A stretch of 64,000 bases of DNA from Hyphomonas polymorpha PS728 (lineage in GTDB: Bacteria > Pseudomonadota > Alphaproteobacteria > Caulobacterales > Hyphomonadaceae): assembly GCF_000685315.1 (NCBI RefSeq), contig NZ_ARYM01000003.1, positions 1 through 64,000 of the forward strand, in the 5' to 3' direction. The notes beneath the pieces are model-generated. The model did no database searches and was not told the origin of the DNA. It saw only the letters and a program-made list of their open reading frames with translations. A program made the position numbers and the translations under genes. Positions 51,236-59,841 of this stretch are shown here, piece after piece (positions within the stretch are counted from its first letter, which is position 1; the number at the start of each line of letters is the position of its first letter).

Positions 51236-52582
51236 ATGCTCCGCTCGCTTGTTCTGAAATCCGTCCTTGCCGTCATGGCGCCCCTGGCGGCGCTGGCCGC
51301 CTGTGTTGCGCCTCAGCAGACCGATGTGCTGGTGGTGGATGCCAGCGCCATATTTGATGGTCGCGATGTGATCCGTGATGCCCGCCTCGTGGTGCGGGAA
51401 GGGCGCGTCGAGGCGGTTGGTCCGCAGTCGGAGATCGCGGCACCGGCCGGGGCTGAGATACTGGACTATGGTGACCGCTTCCTCATGCCCGGCATGATTG
51501 CGTCCCATTCCCATGTTGGCACCGTTTCTGGCACCGAACATGGCGGGCGCTTCTATAGCCGCGAAACCGTGGAGCGCGATCTTGCGCAATTCCAGCGCTA
51601 TGGCGTGGTGGCTGTGAATGCCCTGGGGCTCAATCGCCCGCTGTTCCATGAGCTGCGCAAGGAGTTGCGCGGGCCGGGTCATGACGGCGCAGACCTTTTC
51701 GGCGCCGGCGCCGGTGTCGGCGCGGTGGACGGCGCCCCGCCGATGGACCGGATGGGCGTGATGCCCGATCAGGCGATGCGGCCCGCCACCCCGGAAGAGG
51801 CCCGCGCGGCCGTCAGGGAAACGGCGGAAGCCGGGGTCGACATCATCAAGATCTGGGTAGACCCGATGGGGGGCCAGGTGCCGAAAATGCCGGAGGCGAT
51901 CTACGCCGCCGCCATTTCAGAGGCCCATGCCCAGGGTCTGCGCGCCGCCGCCCACATCCATGATCTGGAAGATGCCAAGGGCGTCATCCGCGCCGGTGTG
52001 GACATTGTCGGCCATGGTGTGCGGGATGCACCGGTTGATCAGGAACTCATCGCGCTGATGCTGGAACAGGATGTCTGGTACGTCCCCACGATCAACATAG
52101 ACGAAGCCAACTATATCTATGCCGAACACCCCGAATGGCTGGAAGATCCGTTCTTCCTCGCCGCGCTCAGCCCAGAGCTGGAGGCCCAGCTGCGCGATGA
52201 GGCCTGGCGCCAGCGCGCGCTGGACGGCGCCGGAAGCGCCCGGATGGCGGTGATGAACAATCTGCGCAATCTGCAGCGTCTGCATGCTGCAGGGGTGAAG
52301 GTCGCCCTTGGCACTGATTCCGGCGCTACGGCGCTGCGCATCCCGGGCTTTGCCGAACACCGGGAGCTTGAGCTGCTCGTACTGGCCGGCATGACACCAA
52401 CAGAAGCGCTGGCGGCGGCCACCGCAAACGGCGCGGCCCTGATGGGGCTTTCTGATCGCGGCCAGCTTGCGCCTGGCTTCGTGGCAGACTTCCTGGTGCT
52501 GGAGGCCGATCCAACGGTAGACATCCGCGCCACCCGCTCCCTCGCCGAAGTCTGGCGCGGGGGGTATCGCGTCGATCAATAG
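51236..52582 (+). CDS. Amidohydrolase family lipoprotein (imidazolonepropionase/prolidase-like)
   Basis: 448 residues from ATG 51236, with AAGGA upstream; the frame opens at 51092. Lipoprotein signal with LAAC lipobox (SVLAVMAPLAALAAC). Amidohydrolase features: LMPGMIASHSHVGT (HxH metal motif), VDIIKIWVDPM (metal Lys), AAHIHDLEDAKG, ADIVGHGVRD-type His, and LGTDSGATALRIPGFAEHRELELLVLAGMTP (final Asp). Metal-dependent hydrolase, periplasmic or outer-membrane anchored; substrate unknown. Converges on the acyl-CoA dehydrogenase. Confidence 0.85.
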   Translation: MLRSLVLKSVLAVMAPLAALAACVAPQQTDVLVVDASAIFDGRDVIRDARLVVREGRVEAVGPQSEIAAPAGAEILDYGDRFLMPGMIASHSHVGTVSGTEHGGRFYSRETVERDLAQFQRYGVVAVNALGLNRPLFHELRKELRGPGHDGADLFGAGAGVGAVDGAPPMDRMGVMPDQAMRPATPEEARAAVRETAEAGVDIIKIWVDPMGGQVPKMPEAIYAAAISEAHAQGLRAAAHIHDLEDAKGVIRAGVDIVGHGVRDAPVDQELIALMLEQDVWYVPTINIDEANYIYAEHPEWLEDPFFLAALSPELEAQLRDEAWRQRALDGAGSARMAVMNNLRNLQRLHAAGVKVALGTDSGATALRIPGFAEHRELELLVLAGMTPTEALAAATANGAALMGLSDRGQLAPGFVADFLVLEADPTVDIRATRSLAEVWRGGYRVDQ

Positions 52583-52613
52583 GCGCCCTGTCTGTCACGG
52601 GGGTGGCCGAAGC

Positions 52614-52670
52614 TGTCCGGATTTGTCCGAAAATGTCCGGAAGTGTCCGCCCGTGTCCGCGTCCTGTCCG
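52614..52670. repeat. Array of six TGTCCG copies at 10-bp pitch
   Basis: TGTCCG occurs at 52614, 52624, 52634, 52644, 52654 and 52665, with different 4-base spacers, in the 188-bp gap between the 3' ends of two convergent genes. Partial copies TGTCAC (52593) and TGTCGC (52686) lie about two periods outside each edge. The same word reversed (GGACA) recurs three times at 10-bp pitch inside the MmgE gene (2720-2744). Function unknown. Confidence 0.8.
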
Positions 52671-52770
52671 CTGGATAACCGGAATTGTCGCAAAAACTCC
52701 TTGTTTTTACAAGGTTTTGTGGCGTACCAGCCCCTTCGTAGCCTTCCAGCAAAAAAATTACGCCACCCTC

Positions 52771-53946
52771 CTAAAGTCCGAGCACCCCCTTGGCGATGAT
52801 CCCCCGCTGCACCTCATTGGACCCGCCATAGATCGAGCCGGCCCGGTTATTGAGATAGCGGGGCATGGCCGTCACCAGCTCCGCAGGCCCAACCGGCGGC
52901 GTGTTGGAAAGGGGGTGGACCGCCTCCAGCTGGTGAACGCCCGCATAGAGGCCATTGGCCATCACGGCCACCTCATCCACTGCCTGCATCAGCTCAGTGC
53001 GTTGAATCTTAAGCATTGATGCGGCCGGCCCCGGCGGCTTGCCACTGGAAACGGCGGAGAGAATGCGCTGCTCTGTGCCCTTGATCGCCTCCAGCCCGGT
53101 GGACAGCTCCGCCACCCGCCGCATCAGGTCTGCCTCGCCCAGCCCCGTCACATAGCGTTGCAGCCGCGCGATCCCGGCCTCCAGCCCTGCGGAGGAGCCG
53201 CCCGAACGCTCGAATTCCAAAAGATATTTTGCGACCGACCAGCCATCATTCTCCTCGCCCAGACGGCCGGATTTGGGCACCCGCACATCATCGAAGAACA
53301 CCTGGTTCAGCTCATGCTCCCCCGCCAGCGTGATGATCGGAGCGACCTTGATTCCCGGCGTGTTCATGTCCAGCAGCAGGAAGGTGATGCCCTTCTGTTG
53401 CTTGGCCTCAGGATCAGTCCGCACCAGACAGAACATCTTGTTGGCGTGATGGGCATGGGTGGTCCAGATCTTGGTGCCATTCAGCACGTAATCGTCGCCA
53501 TCACTCACCGCCCGCAGCTGCAACGACGCCAGATCAGAGCCCGAGCCCGGCTCCGAATAGCCCTGGCACCAATAGTCCTCGCCCGAGAGAATCCGCGGCA
53601 GGTAATGGGCTTTCTGTTCCGGCGTGCCGTAACCGATGATGCACGGCCCCACCATGCCCAGCCCCATCGGCGCCAGCCCCGGCGCGCCCGCGCGGGCGCA
53701 CTCGCTGGCGAAGATATAGCGCTGCATCTCGCTCCAGCCGGGGCCGCCATATTCCTTCGGCCAATGCGGCGCCACCCAGCCGCGTTCATGCAGAATGCGC
53801 TGCCAGGGCAGGGTGAATTCCGGCTCGATGAAAACGCTGGTGGCCAAGCGCCCGGCAGCGGCCAGTTCCGGGGTCAGCTTGTCCTTGAGGAAGGCTCGCA
53901 CTTCTTGCTGAAATTCGATATCCTGCGGTGACAGATCTAGGTTCAT
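52771..53946 (-). CDS. Acyl-CoA dehydrogenase
   Basis: 391 residues. ACAD fold: helical N domain, WCQGYSEPGSGSDLASLQLRAVSDGDDYVLNGTKIWTTHAHHANKMFCLVRTD (FAD-side strand region, ~128-180), FFDDVRVPKSGRLGEENDGW, and the C-terminal NRAGSIYGGSNEVQRGIIAKGVLGL. The GSNEVQR end is typical of steroid/long-chain-type ACADs. Oxidises an acyl-CoA thioester; electron acceptor ETF. The start ATG precedes the LuxR-type gene in opposite orientation. Confidence 0.9.
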   Translation of the reverse strand: MNLDLSPQDIEFQQEVRAFLKDKLTPELAAAGRLATSVFIEPEFTLPWQRILHERGWVAPHWPKEYGGPGWSEMQRYIFASECARAGAPGLAPMGLGMVGPCIIGYGTPEQKAHYLPRILSGEDYWCQGYSEPGSGSDLASLQLRAVSDGDDYVLNGTKIWTTHAHHANKMFCLVRTDPEAKQQKGITFLLLDMNTPGIKVAPIITLAGEHELNQVFFDDVRVPKSGRLGEENDGWSVAKYLLEFERSGGSSAGLEAGIARLQRYVTGLGEADLMRRVAELSTGLEAIKGTEQRILSAVSSGKPPGPAASMLKIQRTELMQAVDEVAVMANGLYAGVHQLEAVHPLSNTPPVGPAELVTAMPRYLNNRAGSIYGGSNEVQRGIIAKGVLGL

Positions 53947-54039
53947 TGCGTCGCCTCCCGGCTTTTTCTCTGGCTTTCTGAAGTTGGAGCAAGCGGGTCA
54001 GCGCGAGGCAAGCTGACGGAATTGATAGGGCCCCTTTTG

Positions 54040-54804
54040 ATGGACAGCGACGGCCGCGAACCGGCATTCGGCGAGGTCATGCGCCTGGCGCGGGAGATCG
54101 ACCAGGCCGGGCGGGACATCGGCCTGCCCTATATTGCTGTCAGCGCCGACCTTTCAGACCCCTCGCCGGTGGTGGGCGATGATGGCCGGCCGCTGGCCGA
54201 GACGGTGTTCCGCTGGGTGGACCCGAACCTCGCCTATTGGAAAGACCGGGCCTTTGCCCTGCGCGCGGGCATCATCCGTGTGGTGCGCGTCTGCGGAGAA
54301 CCCTTTTATTATCATCAGGGCAAGATGCACAGCTGGCGGCAGGTGCGTGCGCTGGAGGGGGTGAACCAGCGCATCGATCCGGAGGCCTATGGCTCTTATG
54401 GGGTGCAGGGGGCGATCATTGCGCCGATCCATTCGCCGATGGGGGTGATTGGCGCCGTCGTCTGGGCGACGGATGACGCATCAGCCGATATTCCCAGTAT
54501 TTTCAAGGCACATGGGCCAAGGCTTTACCTGCTGGCGCTGCGCTTCCTGTCCGCTTATCGCGACGCGGCGTTGCCCGCGGCGGCGACGGAACTGGTGGAG
54601 TTTACCCGCCGGGAAGCCCAGTGCCTGAAATGGGCGGCGGCGGGGAAAACGGACGCTGAAATCGCCACCATCATGGGCGTTTCGGCCCCCACGGTGCGCT
54701 TCCACATGACCAATGCCAGCCGCAAGCTGGGCGTTTCAGGGCGCTCGCAGACCATCCGCCTGGCAACGACGCTCGGCTATATCGGGCAGGGCGGCGGGGG
54801 CTGA
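54040..54804 (+). CDS. LuxR-type regulator with N-terminal sensor domain
   Basis: 254 residues from ATG 54040 (AGGG 9 bases upstream; TTG 54022 also in frame). The N-terminal ~170 residues look like an autoinducer-binding-type alpha/beta sensor (WRQVRALEGVNQRIDPEAYGSYGVQGAIIAPIHSPMGVIGAVVWATD). C-terminal HTH: LVEFTRREAQCLKWAAAGKTDAEIATIMGVSAPTVRFHMTNASRKLGVSGRSQTI. No luxI gene is nearby, so it would be an orphan receptor. Divergent from the acyl-CoA dehydrogenase, a possible target. Confidence 0.83.
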   Translation: MDSDGREPAFGEVMRLAREIDQAGRDIGLPYIAVSADLSDPSPVVGDDGRPLAETVFRWVDPNLAYWKDRAFALRAGIIRVVRVCGEPFYYHQGKMHSWRQVRALEGVNQRIDPEAYGSYGVQGAIIAPIHSPMGVIGAVVWATDDASADIPSIFKAHGPRLYLLALRFLSAYRDAALPAAATELVEFTRREAQCLKWAAAGKTDAEIATIMGVSAPTVRFHMTNASRKLGVSGRSQTIRLATTLGYIGQGGGG

Positions 54805-54885
54805 AAACGCCCTCGAAAGCTCCCCAAAAAAACTCCAACCATTCCTCCAACGGAGGGGCAAAAGCTCCAACGGCGTTGGAGTTTT

Positions 54886-56295
54886 TCACCCCTTCGGCCG
54901 CGCCTTGAGGCTGGCCAGAAGCTCCTGCGCGAAGAGGGTGAGGGTGTCATCGCGCGCGCCCATGACGAGGATACGGTCGCCGGGTTCAGCCAGCTCCAGA
55001 AGGCGGGCGCCGCAGGCGGCGCGGTCGCCCAGTGCTTCGGCCTGGCGGCCAAGGGCGCGGATGTCTGCGGCGAGATCCTGACTGCCGACCGAGCGGTCTA
55101 CCGTGCCGCCAAAGTAAGCCGGCTCCGGCATCAGGAGGATGTCTTCAGCGTCCAGATTCTCCGCAAAGCATTCGGCAAATTCGCGGCGCATGTTGCGCAG
55201 GGGGCCAAAGCCGTGGGGCTGGAACATCACGAGGACGCGGCCTGGGAACTGGTTCACGGTGCGCAGGGTGGCGGTGATCTTGTCCGGGTTGTGGCCGAAA
55301 TCATCAATCACGGTGACGCCGCTTGTCGTGCCGATCACATCGAAGCGGCGGGAGATGCCGGCGAAGCTGCCGAGCGCTTCGGCAGCCTCTGCCAGCGTGA
55401 CGCCGCAGGCCAGGGTGGCGGCAATGGCGGCGAGGGCATTGGAGGCGTTGTGGCGCCCCGGCGTGGCGAGGCGGATGGAAGCGGTCTCGCCGCTTTGTTG
55501 GTCGTGTACGGAGAAAGTGATATGGGTGGGCGCGGGCGCAATGTCGCGCGCCGTGAGGCGGGCGGCGGGGTTCTCGAGGCTGTAGGTGATCGCTTCGGGG
55601 AAATCCGCTGCCATGCGGGCGGTTTCGTCATTGTCGAGGTTCAGCACGACCGTTTCGGCGCGGGATGCAAAGCCGCCAAAGAGCGCGCGCAGCTCGTCCA
55701 TCGATTTATGGTCGAGCGAGATGTTCGAGATGACGGCGACGCGCGGATTATAGCCGGCGATGGAGCCATCGCTTTCATCGACCTCGGAAACGAAGATGCC
55801 ACTGTTGCCGACGAGGGAGCTGGCGAAGAGGGCGTCCGGTGTCTGGAAATTCTTCATCACGGCGCCGTTCATCACGGTGGGGCTTTTGCGCAGCGTGTGG
55901 AGTATCCAGGCGATCATGCCGGTGGTGGTGGATTTGCCGCTCGTGCCCGCCACGCCAATGGCTGTGGGCGCGGCGTTGAAGAGGGCCGAGAGCATCTGCG
56001 CCCGGCTCATCCGCTTCGCGCCGACACGCAGGGCGGCGGCAATATCGGGCACGGTGTCTTCCACGGCGGCCGAGGCGACGACGACCTGCTCGGCCCGCGT
56101 CACCCCGCTGCCATCCTGCGGATAGAGGCGGATGCCGCGAGACCGCAGATAGTCAAACTTCGCAGGTGTGCGTCCCTGATCCAGCGAGCGGTCAGAGCCC
56201 TCGATGATATGGCCCTGATCGAGCAGGATCAGGGCCAAAGGCAACATGCCGGAGCCGCCAATGCCGCAGAAGAAGTAGGAGGTGGGGTGAGTCAT
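54886..56295 (-). CDS. mpl: Mur ligase family, Mpl-type muropeptide ligase
   Basis: 469 residues with all three Mur ligase domains: N-terminal Rossmann (FFCGIGGSGMLPLALILLDQGHIIEGSD), central ATPase with P-loop GTSGKSTTTG (117-126; usual GTHGKTTT) and C-terminal ligase domain (VIDDFGHNPDKITATLRTVNQFPGRVLVMFQPHGFGP). MurC versus Mpl is uncertain from sequence; the nearby LD-carboxypeptidase favours Mpl, which joins tripeptide to UDP-MurNAc in wall recycling. Cytoplasmic. Confidence 0.8.
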   Translation of the reverse strand: MTHPTSYFFCGIGGSGMLPLALILLDQGHIIEGSDRSLDQGRTPAKFDYLRSRGIRLYPQDGSGVTRAEQVVVASAAVEDTVPDIAAALRVGAKRMSRAQMLSALFNAAPTAIGVAGTSGKSTTTGMIAWILHTLRKSPTVMNGAVMKNFQTPDALFASSLVGNSGIFVSEVDESDGSIAGYNPRVAVISNISLDHKSMDELRALFGGFASRAETVVLNLDNDETARMAADFPEAITYSLENPAARLTARDIAPAPTHITFSVHDQQSGETASIRLATPGRHNASNALAAIAATLACGVTLAEAAEALGSFAGISRRFDVIGTTSGVTVIDDFGHNPDKITATLRTVNQFPGRVLVMFQPHGFGPLRNMRREFAECFAENLDAEDILLMPEPAYFGGTVDRSVGSQDLAADIRALGRQAEALGDRAACGARLLELAEPGDRILVMGARDDTLTLFAQELLASLKARPKG

Positions 56296-56402
56296 GCAGG
56301 CTCAGTCATAACTATGAAATCTGAAACTCAATGTAGTGGATTGTGCAGCTTTGTATATTCATCAGAACTGTGGGAGTTGCGCGCCTATTGGGAACGTCCG
56401 AT

Positions 56403-56915
56403 ATGATTGAAGTGCGAGACATAGATGAGCTTTTAAGCACCCTTCGAGCTGTTGTGGCACGGACGTGCATTGTCACCATCGATGGATGGCATGGCTCTGG
56501 TAAGTCCACATTGGCAAGTAATTTGGCCAATAGAATTGGGGCTAAACACTTAGACCTCGACTCGTTTTTGATTCCGGATCAGCGGGTATTTGTTGAAGCA
56601 ATCCGGTACGAACAGCTTCAGCCCGCGATAGACAAAGCGAGTGACTCTTTAATTGTTTCCGGCGTGTGTATGTTGGAAGTATTGAGGCGTGTTGATGTGG
56701 TCCCCGACTGCAAAATCTACCTCAAAAGAATGGCTGATTGGGGGTGGGCGGATCAAGATGAAATTGAAGGTCAAAAGCTAGAGATAGTTGCTGAGGCTCT
56801 TGGAAAGCAGGTCTCCGAATTCGCCTTATCACTTGAGGTGCGCACCTATCACAGAAATCACATGCCACATGAAAATGCTGATATAGCATTCCTGCGATAT
56901 GAGCGTTCTGATTGA
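56403..56915 (+). CDS. P-loop NTPase, uridine-kinase-like, atypical low-GC
   Basis: 170 residues from ATG 56403; the frame opens 20 codons earlier. P-loop TIDGWHGSGKSTLASNLANRIG (split Walker A GWHGSGKST at ~26-34) and LDLDSFLIPD as a Walker-B-like strand, as in uridine-kinase-type proteins. Base composition (56.3-56.9 kb) is visibly AT-richer than its neighbours and codon choice differs, suggesting recent acquisition. It splits mpl and ldcA and runs in the direction of ldcA, 14 bp before it. Substrate unknown. Confidence 0.72.
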   Translation: MIEVRDIDELLSTLRAVVARTCIVTIDGWHGSGKSTLASNLANRIGAKHLDLDSFLIPDQRVFVEAIRYEQLQPAIDKASDSLIVSGVCMLEVLRRVDVVPDCKIYLKRMADWGWADQDEIEGQKLEIVAEALGKQVSEFALSLEVRTYHRNHMPHENADIAFLRYERSD

Positions 56916-56929
56916 CCCAAGAGAATTAG

Positions 56930-57769
56930 ATGACAAGCAAAGAAATACGCATCGGCATAGTCGCCCCCGGGAGGGCTCTCGATCAGTCCATTGCGGATCG
57001 CGTGACCGCTCTTGCGGGAGACGCGGCGGAGCTCATCTTCCATCCCCAATGTTTCCTCCGCGGCGGCCATTTCGCCGGGCCGGATAGCGCGCGCGCCGAT
57101 GCCTTCGTGGAGTTTGCGAACGACCCCAGCCTTGATGCGATCTGGTTTGCGCGGGGGGGGTATGGGGCTTGCCGGCTCTTGGAGACCGCATTTGAGCGGC
57201 TGGGGGAGGCGGCGCGGCGCAAGACGTATATGGGGTATAGCGATACTGGGTTCCTGCTGGCGCGGCTGGCGCGGGAGGGGATTGGCCGGGTGGCGCATGG
57301 GCCGATGCTGGCGGATATTCTGCGCGAGGGCGGCGAGGCGGCCGTGCGCCGGGCGATCGGGTTTCTGAGCGGGGCGGACGGCGAGGCGGGCGTGGAGCCG
57401 GGCACGCGCGCGCCGGGGAAATATGCCGCCTATAATATCAGTGTGCTGGCAAGTTTGATCGGGACGGTGCATGCGCCCGACCTTTCGGGCGTGACGCTGC
57501 TGATCGAGGATGTGGGCGAGTATCATTACCGGCTGGACCGGCTGATGTTCACGCTGACCTCCAGCGAGACGGTGCGCGCGGCGGCGGGCATCCGGCTGGG
57601 CCGGTGCGGGCCTATTCCGGTGAACGATGTCGATTTCGGGCAGGACGAGGAAGAGATTGCGCGGCATTGGTGTGCGCGCAGTGGCATTGCGTATCTTGGC
57701 CGGGCGGATATTGGCCATGATGTGGAGAACAAGATCGTGGTGTTTGGGGCACGCTCGGCGAGCGTTTGA
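56930..57769 (+). CDS. ldcA: LD-carboxypeptidase (muropeptide, S66 family)
   Basis: 279 residues. S66 features: IGIVAPGRALDQSI, DAIWFARGGYGACRLL (Ser nucleophile neighbourhood in a G-Y-G motif), YMGYSDTGFLLARLAREG, HGPMLADI, YNISVLASLIGT, LIEDVGEYHYRLDRLMFTL and a late His DIGHDVENKIVVFGARS. Removes D-Ala from tetrapeptide muropeptides in the cytoplasm, giving the tripeptide used by Mpl. No signal peptide, as expected. Confidence 0.9.
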   Translation: MTSKEIRIGIVAPGRALDQSIADRVTALAGDAAELIFHPQCFLRGGHFAGPDSARADAFVEFANDPSLDAIWFARGGYGACRLLETAFERLGEAARRKTYMGYSDTGFLLARLAREGIGRVAHGPMLADILREGGEAAVRRAIGFLSGADGEAGVEPGTRAPGKYAAYNISVLASLIGTVHAPDLSGVTLLIEDVGEYHYRLDRLMFTLTSSETVRAAAGIRLGRCGPIPVNDVDFGQDEEEIARHWCARSGIAYLGRADIGHDVENKIVVFGARSASV

Positions 57770-57780
57770 AATTCTCTGCG

Positions 57781-58025
57781 TTTCGTCACCCTCGACCGGC
57801 GCAGCCGGTCTGAGGGCCCATCTCCTCAACTTTCCGCATGCGTAACATTTATGGGTCGTCATCCCGGTTTCGCCAAAGGCGAAGACCGGGACCCAGTCTT
57901 TCTTTGCGCTGGGTCCCGGACGTTTGCTGCGCAAATTCCGGGATGACGACACACTGATATCGCCGGGTTCGACGGGTCAGGAAATGGGCCCTCAGATGCG
58001 CTTGCGCGCATCGAGGGTGACGAAA
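57781..58025. repeat. Nested inverted-repeat element between ldcA and pntB
   Basis: Most of the 278-bp gap. Arms: TTTCGTCACCCTCGA (57781) with TCGAGGGTGACGAAA (58011), perfect 15 bp; TCTGAGGGCCCAT (57809) with ATGGGCCCTCAGA (57984); inner GTCGTCATCCCGG (57855) with CCGGGATGACGAC (57938), itself holding an ACCGGGACCCAG/CTGGGTCCCGG hairpin. Two element types appear to be inserted one inside the other. Both neighbouring genes converge here, so it may also end transcription. Confidence 0.85.
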
Positions 58026-58047
58026 GCAACAACCGGCATTAACCGGA

Positions 58048-59466
58048 TCACAGCGCCTTGACGATATCCTCGACCATCTTCTTGGCGTCGGCCAGGAGCA
58101 TCATCGTGTTGTCGTGGAAGAACAGCTCGTTCTCGATGCCGGCATAGCCCGAGCCCATCGAGCGCTTGATGAACAGCACCGTGCGGGCGTTTTCCACGTC
58201 GAGGATGGGCATGCCATAGATCGGCGAGGTCTTGTCGGTCTTTGCCGCCGGGTTGGTCACGTCGTTCGCGCCGATGACGAAGGCCACGTCCGAGGCGGAG
58301 AATTCCGAGTTGATGTCTTCGAGTTCGAAAACCTCATCATACGGAACCTGAGCTTCGGCCAGCAGCACGTTCATGTGACCCGGCATCCGGCCCGCGACGG
58401 GGTGGATGGCGTATTTCACTTCGACGCCTTCGGCTTTCAGCTTTTCGGCCATTTCCTTCAGCGCGTGCTGGGCCTGGGCGACCGCCATGCCATAGCCCGG
58501 CACGATGATGACCTTGGAGGCGTTCTTCATGATGAAGGCGGCGTCGTCTGCCGAGCCCTTCTTGTACGGACGGTCCACACGGGCGCCGCCTGCGGCAGCG
58601 GCCGCATCCTCGCCGCCGAAGCCGCCGAGGATGACCGAGATGAAGGAGCGGTTCATGCCCTTACACATGATGTAAGAGAGGATCGCGCCGGAGGAGCCGA
58701 CGAGGGCGCCGGTGATGATGAGCGCGAAGTTGCCGAGCGTGAAGCCCAGCGCCGCCGCGGCCCAGCCGGAATAGGAGTTCAGCATCGAGACGACGACGGG
58801 CATGTCTGCCCCGCCAATCGGGATGATCAGCGTGATGCCGAGGATCAGCGCCAGAGCCGTCAGCCCCCAGAAGGCCCAATGGGCGGTGCCGCCGGACTGG
58901 ATGAGTATCACCGTCAGGGCGATGATGCCGACGGCGAGCGCGATGTTCAGCACGTGGCGGGCGGGCAGCAGGATCGGCGCGCCGCTCATATTGCCGTTGA
59001 GTTTGGCGAAGGCGATGACCGAGCCGGTGAAGGTCAGCGCGCCGATGGCCGAGCCGAGGCCGAGTTCGATCAGCGAGACGGGATTGATGCCGGTAACGCC
59101 GAGGATGCCGAAGCTGCCGGGGGCGTACAGCGCAGCGGACGCCACGAGCACGGCGGCGAGGCCGACGAGCGAGTGGAAGGCCGCGACGAGCTGGGGCATG
59201 TCCGTCATCGGAATTTTACGCGCGATGATGGCGCCGATGGTGCCGCCGATGGCGACCGCGCCGATCATCAGGGCCCAGGTGGCCGGATCCAGCGAATCCC
59301 AGAGCAGGATGATGGTGGTGGCAACGGCAATGGTCATGCCGATCATGCCGTTGCGGTTGCCCTTCTGGCTGGTGGCCGGGCTGGAGAGGCCGCGCAGGGC
59401 GAGGATGAAAAGGATGCCCGAGACGAGATAGAGCAGGGGCGCGTAGGTGGAATGGAACTGGTCCAT
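58048..59466 (-). CDS. pntB: Proton-translocating NAD(P) transhydrogenase beta subunit
   Basis: 472 residues. Membrane half (~9 helices: ALMIGAVAIGGTIGAIIA, LVAAFHSLVGLAAVLVASA, LALILGITLIIPIGG) then the NADP-binding dIII domain (VIIVPGYGMAVAQAQHALKEMAEKL, AIHPVAGRMPGHMNVLLAEAQVPYDEVFELEDINSEF, GANDVTNPAAKT). Works with the two alpha parts to drive hydride from NADH to NADP+ with the proton gradient. Last gene of a three-gene operon. Confidence 0.95.
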   Translation of the reverse strand: MDQFHSTYAPLLYLVSGILFILALRGLSSPATSQKGNRNGMIGMTIAVATTIILLWDSLDPATWALMIGAVAIGGTIGAIIARKIPMTDMPQLVAAFHSLVGLAAVLVASAALYAPGSFGILGVTGINPVSLIELGLGSAIGALTFTGSVIAFAKLNGNMSGAPILLPARHVLNIALAVGIIALTVILIQSGGTAHWAFWGLTALALILGITLIIPIGGADMPVVVSMLNSYSGWAAAALGFTLGNFALIITGALVGSSGAILSYIMCKGMNRSFISVILGGFGGEDAAAAAGGARVDRPYKKGSADDAAFIMKNASKVIIVPGYGMAVAQAQHALKEMAEKLKAEGVEVKYAIHPVAGRMPGHMNVLLAEAQVPYDEVFELEDINSEFSASDVAFVIGANDVTNPAAKTDKTSPIYGMPILDVENARTVLFIKRSMGSGYAGIENELFFHDNTMMLLADAKKMVEDIVKAL

Positions 59467-59469
59467 AGG

Positions 59470-59841
59470 TCAGCTCCCCTTCTTCTTGTACATGGCGAGC
59501 ATGCGCTGGGTGACCAGGAAGCCGCCGAAGATGTTGACGCTGGCAAGGGCGACGGCGATGGCGCCGAGGATCTTGGCGACCCAGCCTTCCGAGGAGAGGC
59601 CATGGGCGGCCGCAGCGACGAGCGCGCCGACGACGATCACGGACGAAATCGCGTTCGTCACGGCCATCAGCGGCGTGTGCAGCGCGGGGGTAACCGACCA
59701 GACGACGTAATAGCCGACGAAACAGGCGAGCGCGAAGATCGCCGCCAGGAACACGGTGGAGTTGATGCCGCCAGCATCGGCAAAGGCCGGGAGCGCGAAG
59801 GCGGCGAGGGCGAGGGAGCTGGCAAGAGCGCGTTTCATCAC
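59470..59841 (-). CDS. pntAB: NAD(P) transhydrogenase alpha subunit, membrane part
   Basis: 123 residues with ~3-4 helices ([92 protein letters not shown]). This is the separate membrane alpha2 chain of split alpha subunits found in alphaproteobacteria. Overlaps the NAD-binding chain by ATGA and lies 3 bases before pntB. Confidence 0.93.
   Translation of the reverse strand: MMKRALASSLALAAFALPAFADAGGINSTVFLAAIFALACFVGYYVVWSVTPALHTPLMAVTNAISSVIVVGALVAAAAHGLSSEGWVAKILGAIAVALASVNIFGGFLVTQRMLAMYKKKGS

Noticed and set aside
52614-52670. TGTCCG array as plasmid-type replication iterons
   Set aside because: No replication initiator gene, no AT-rich unwinding region with DnaA boxes, and surrounding genes are ordinary chromosomal ones.
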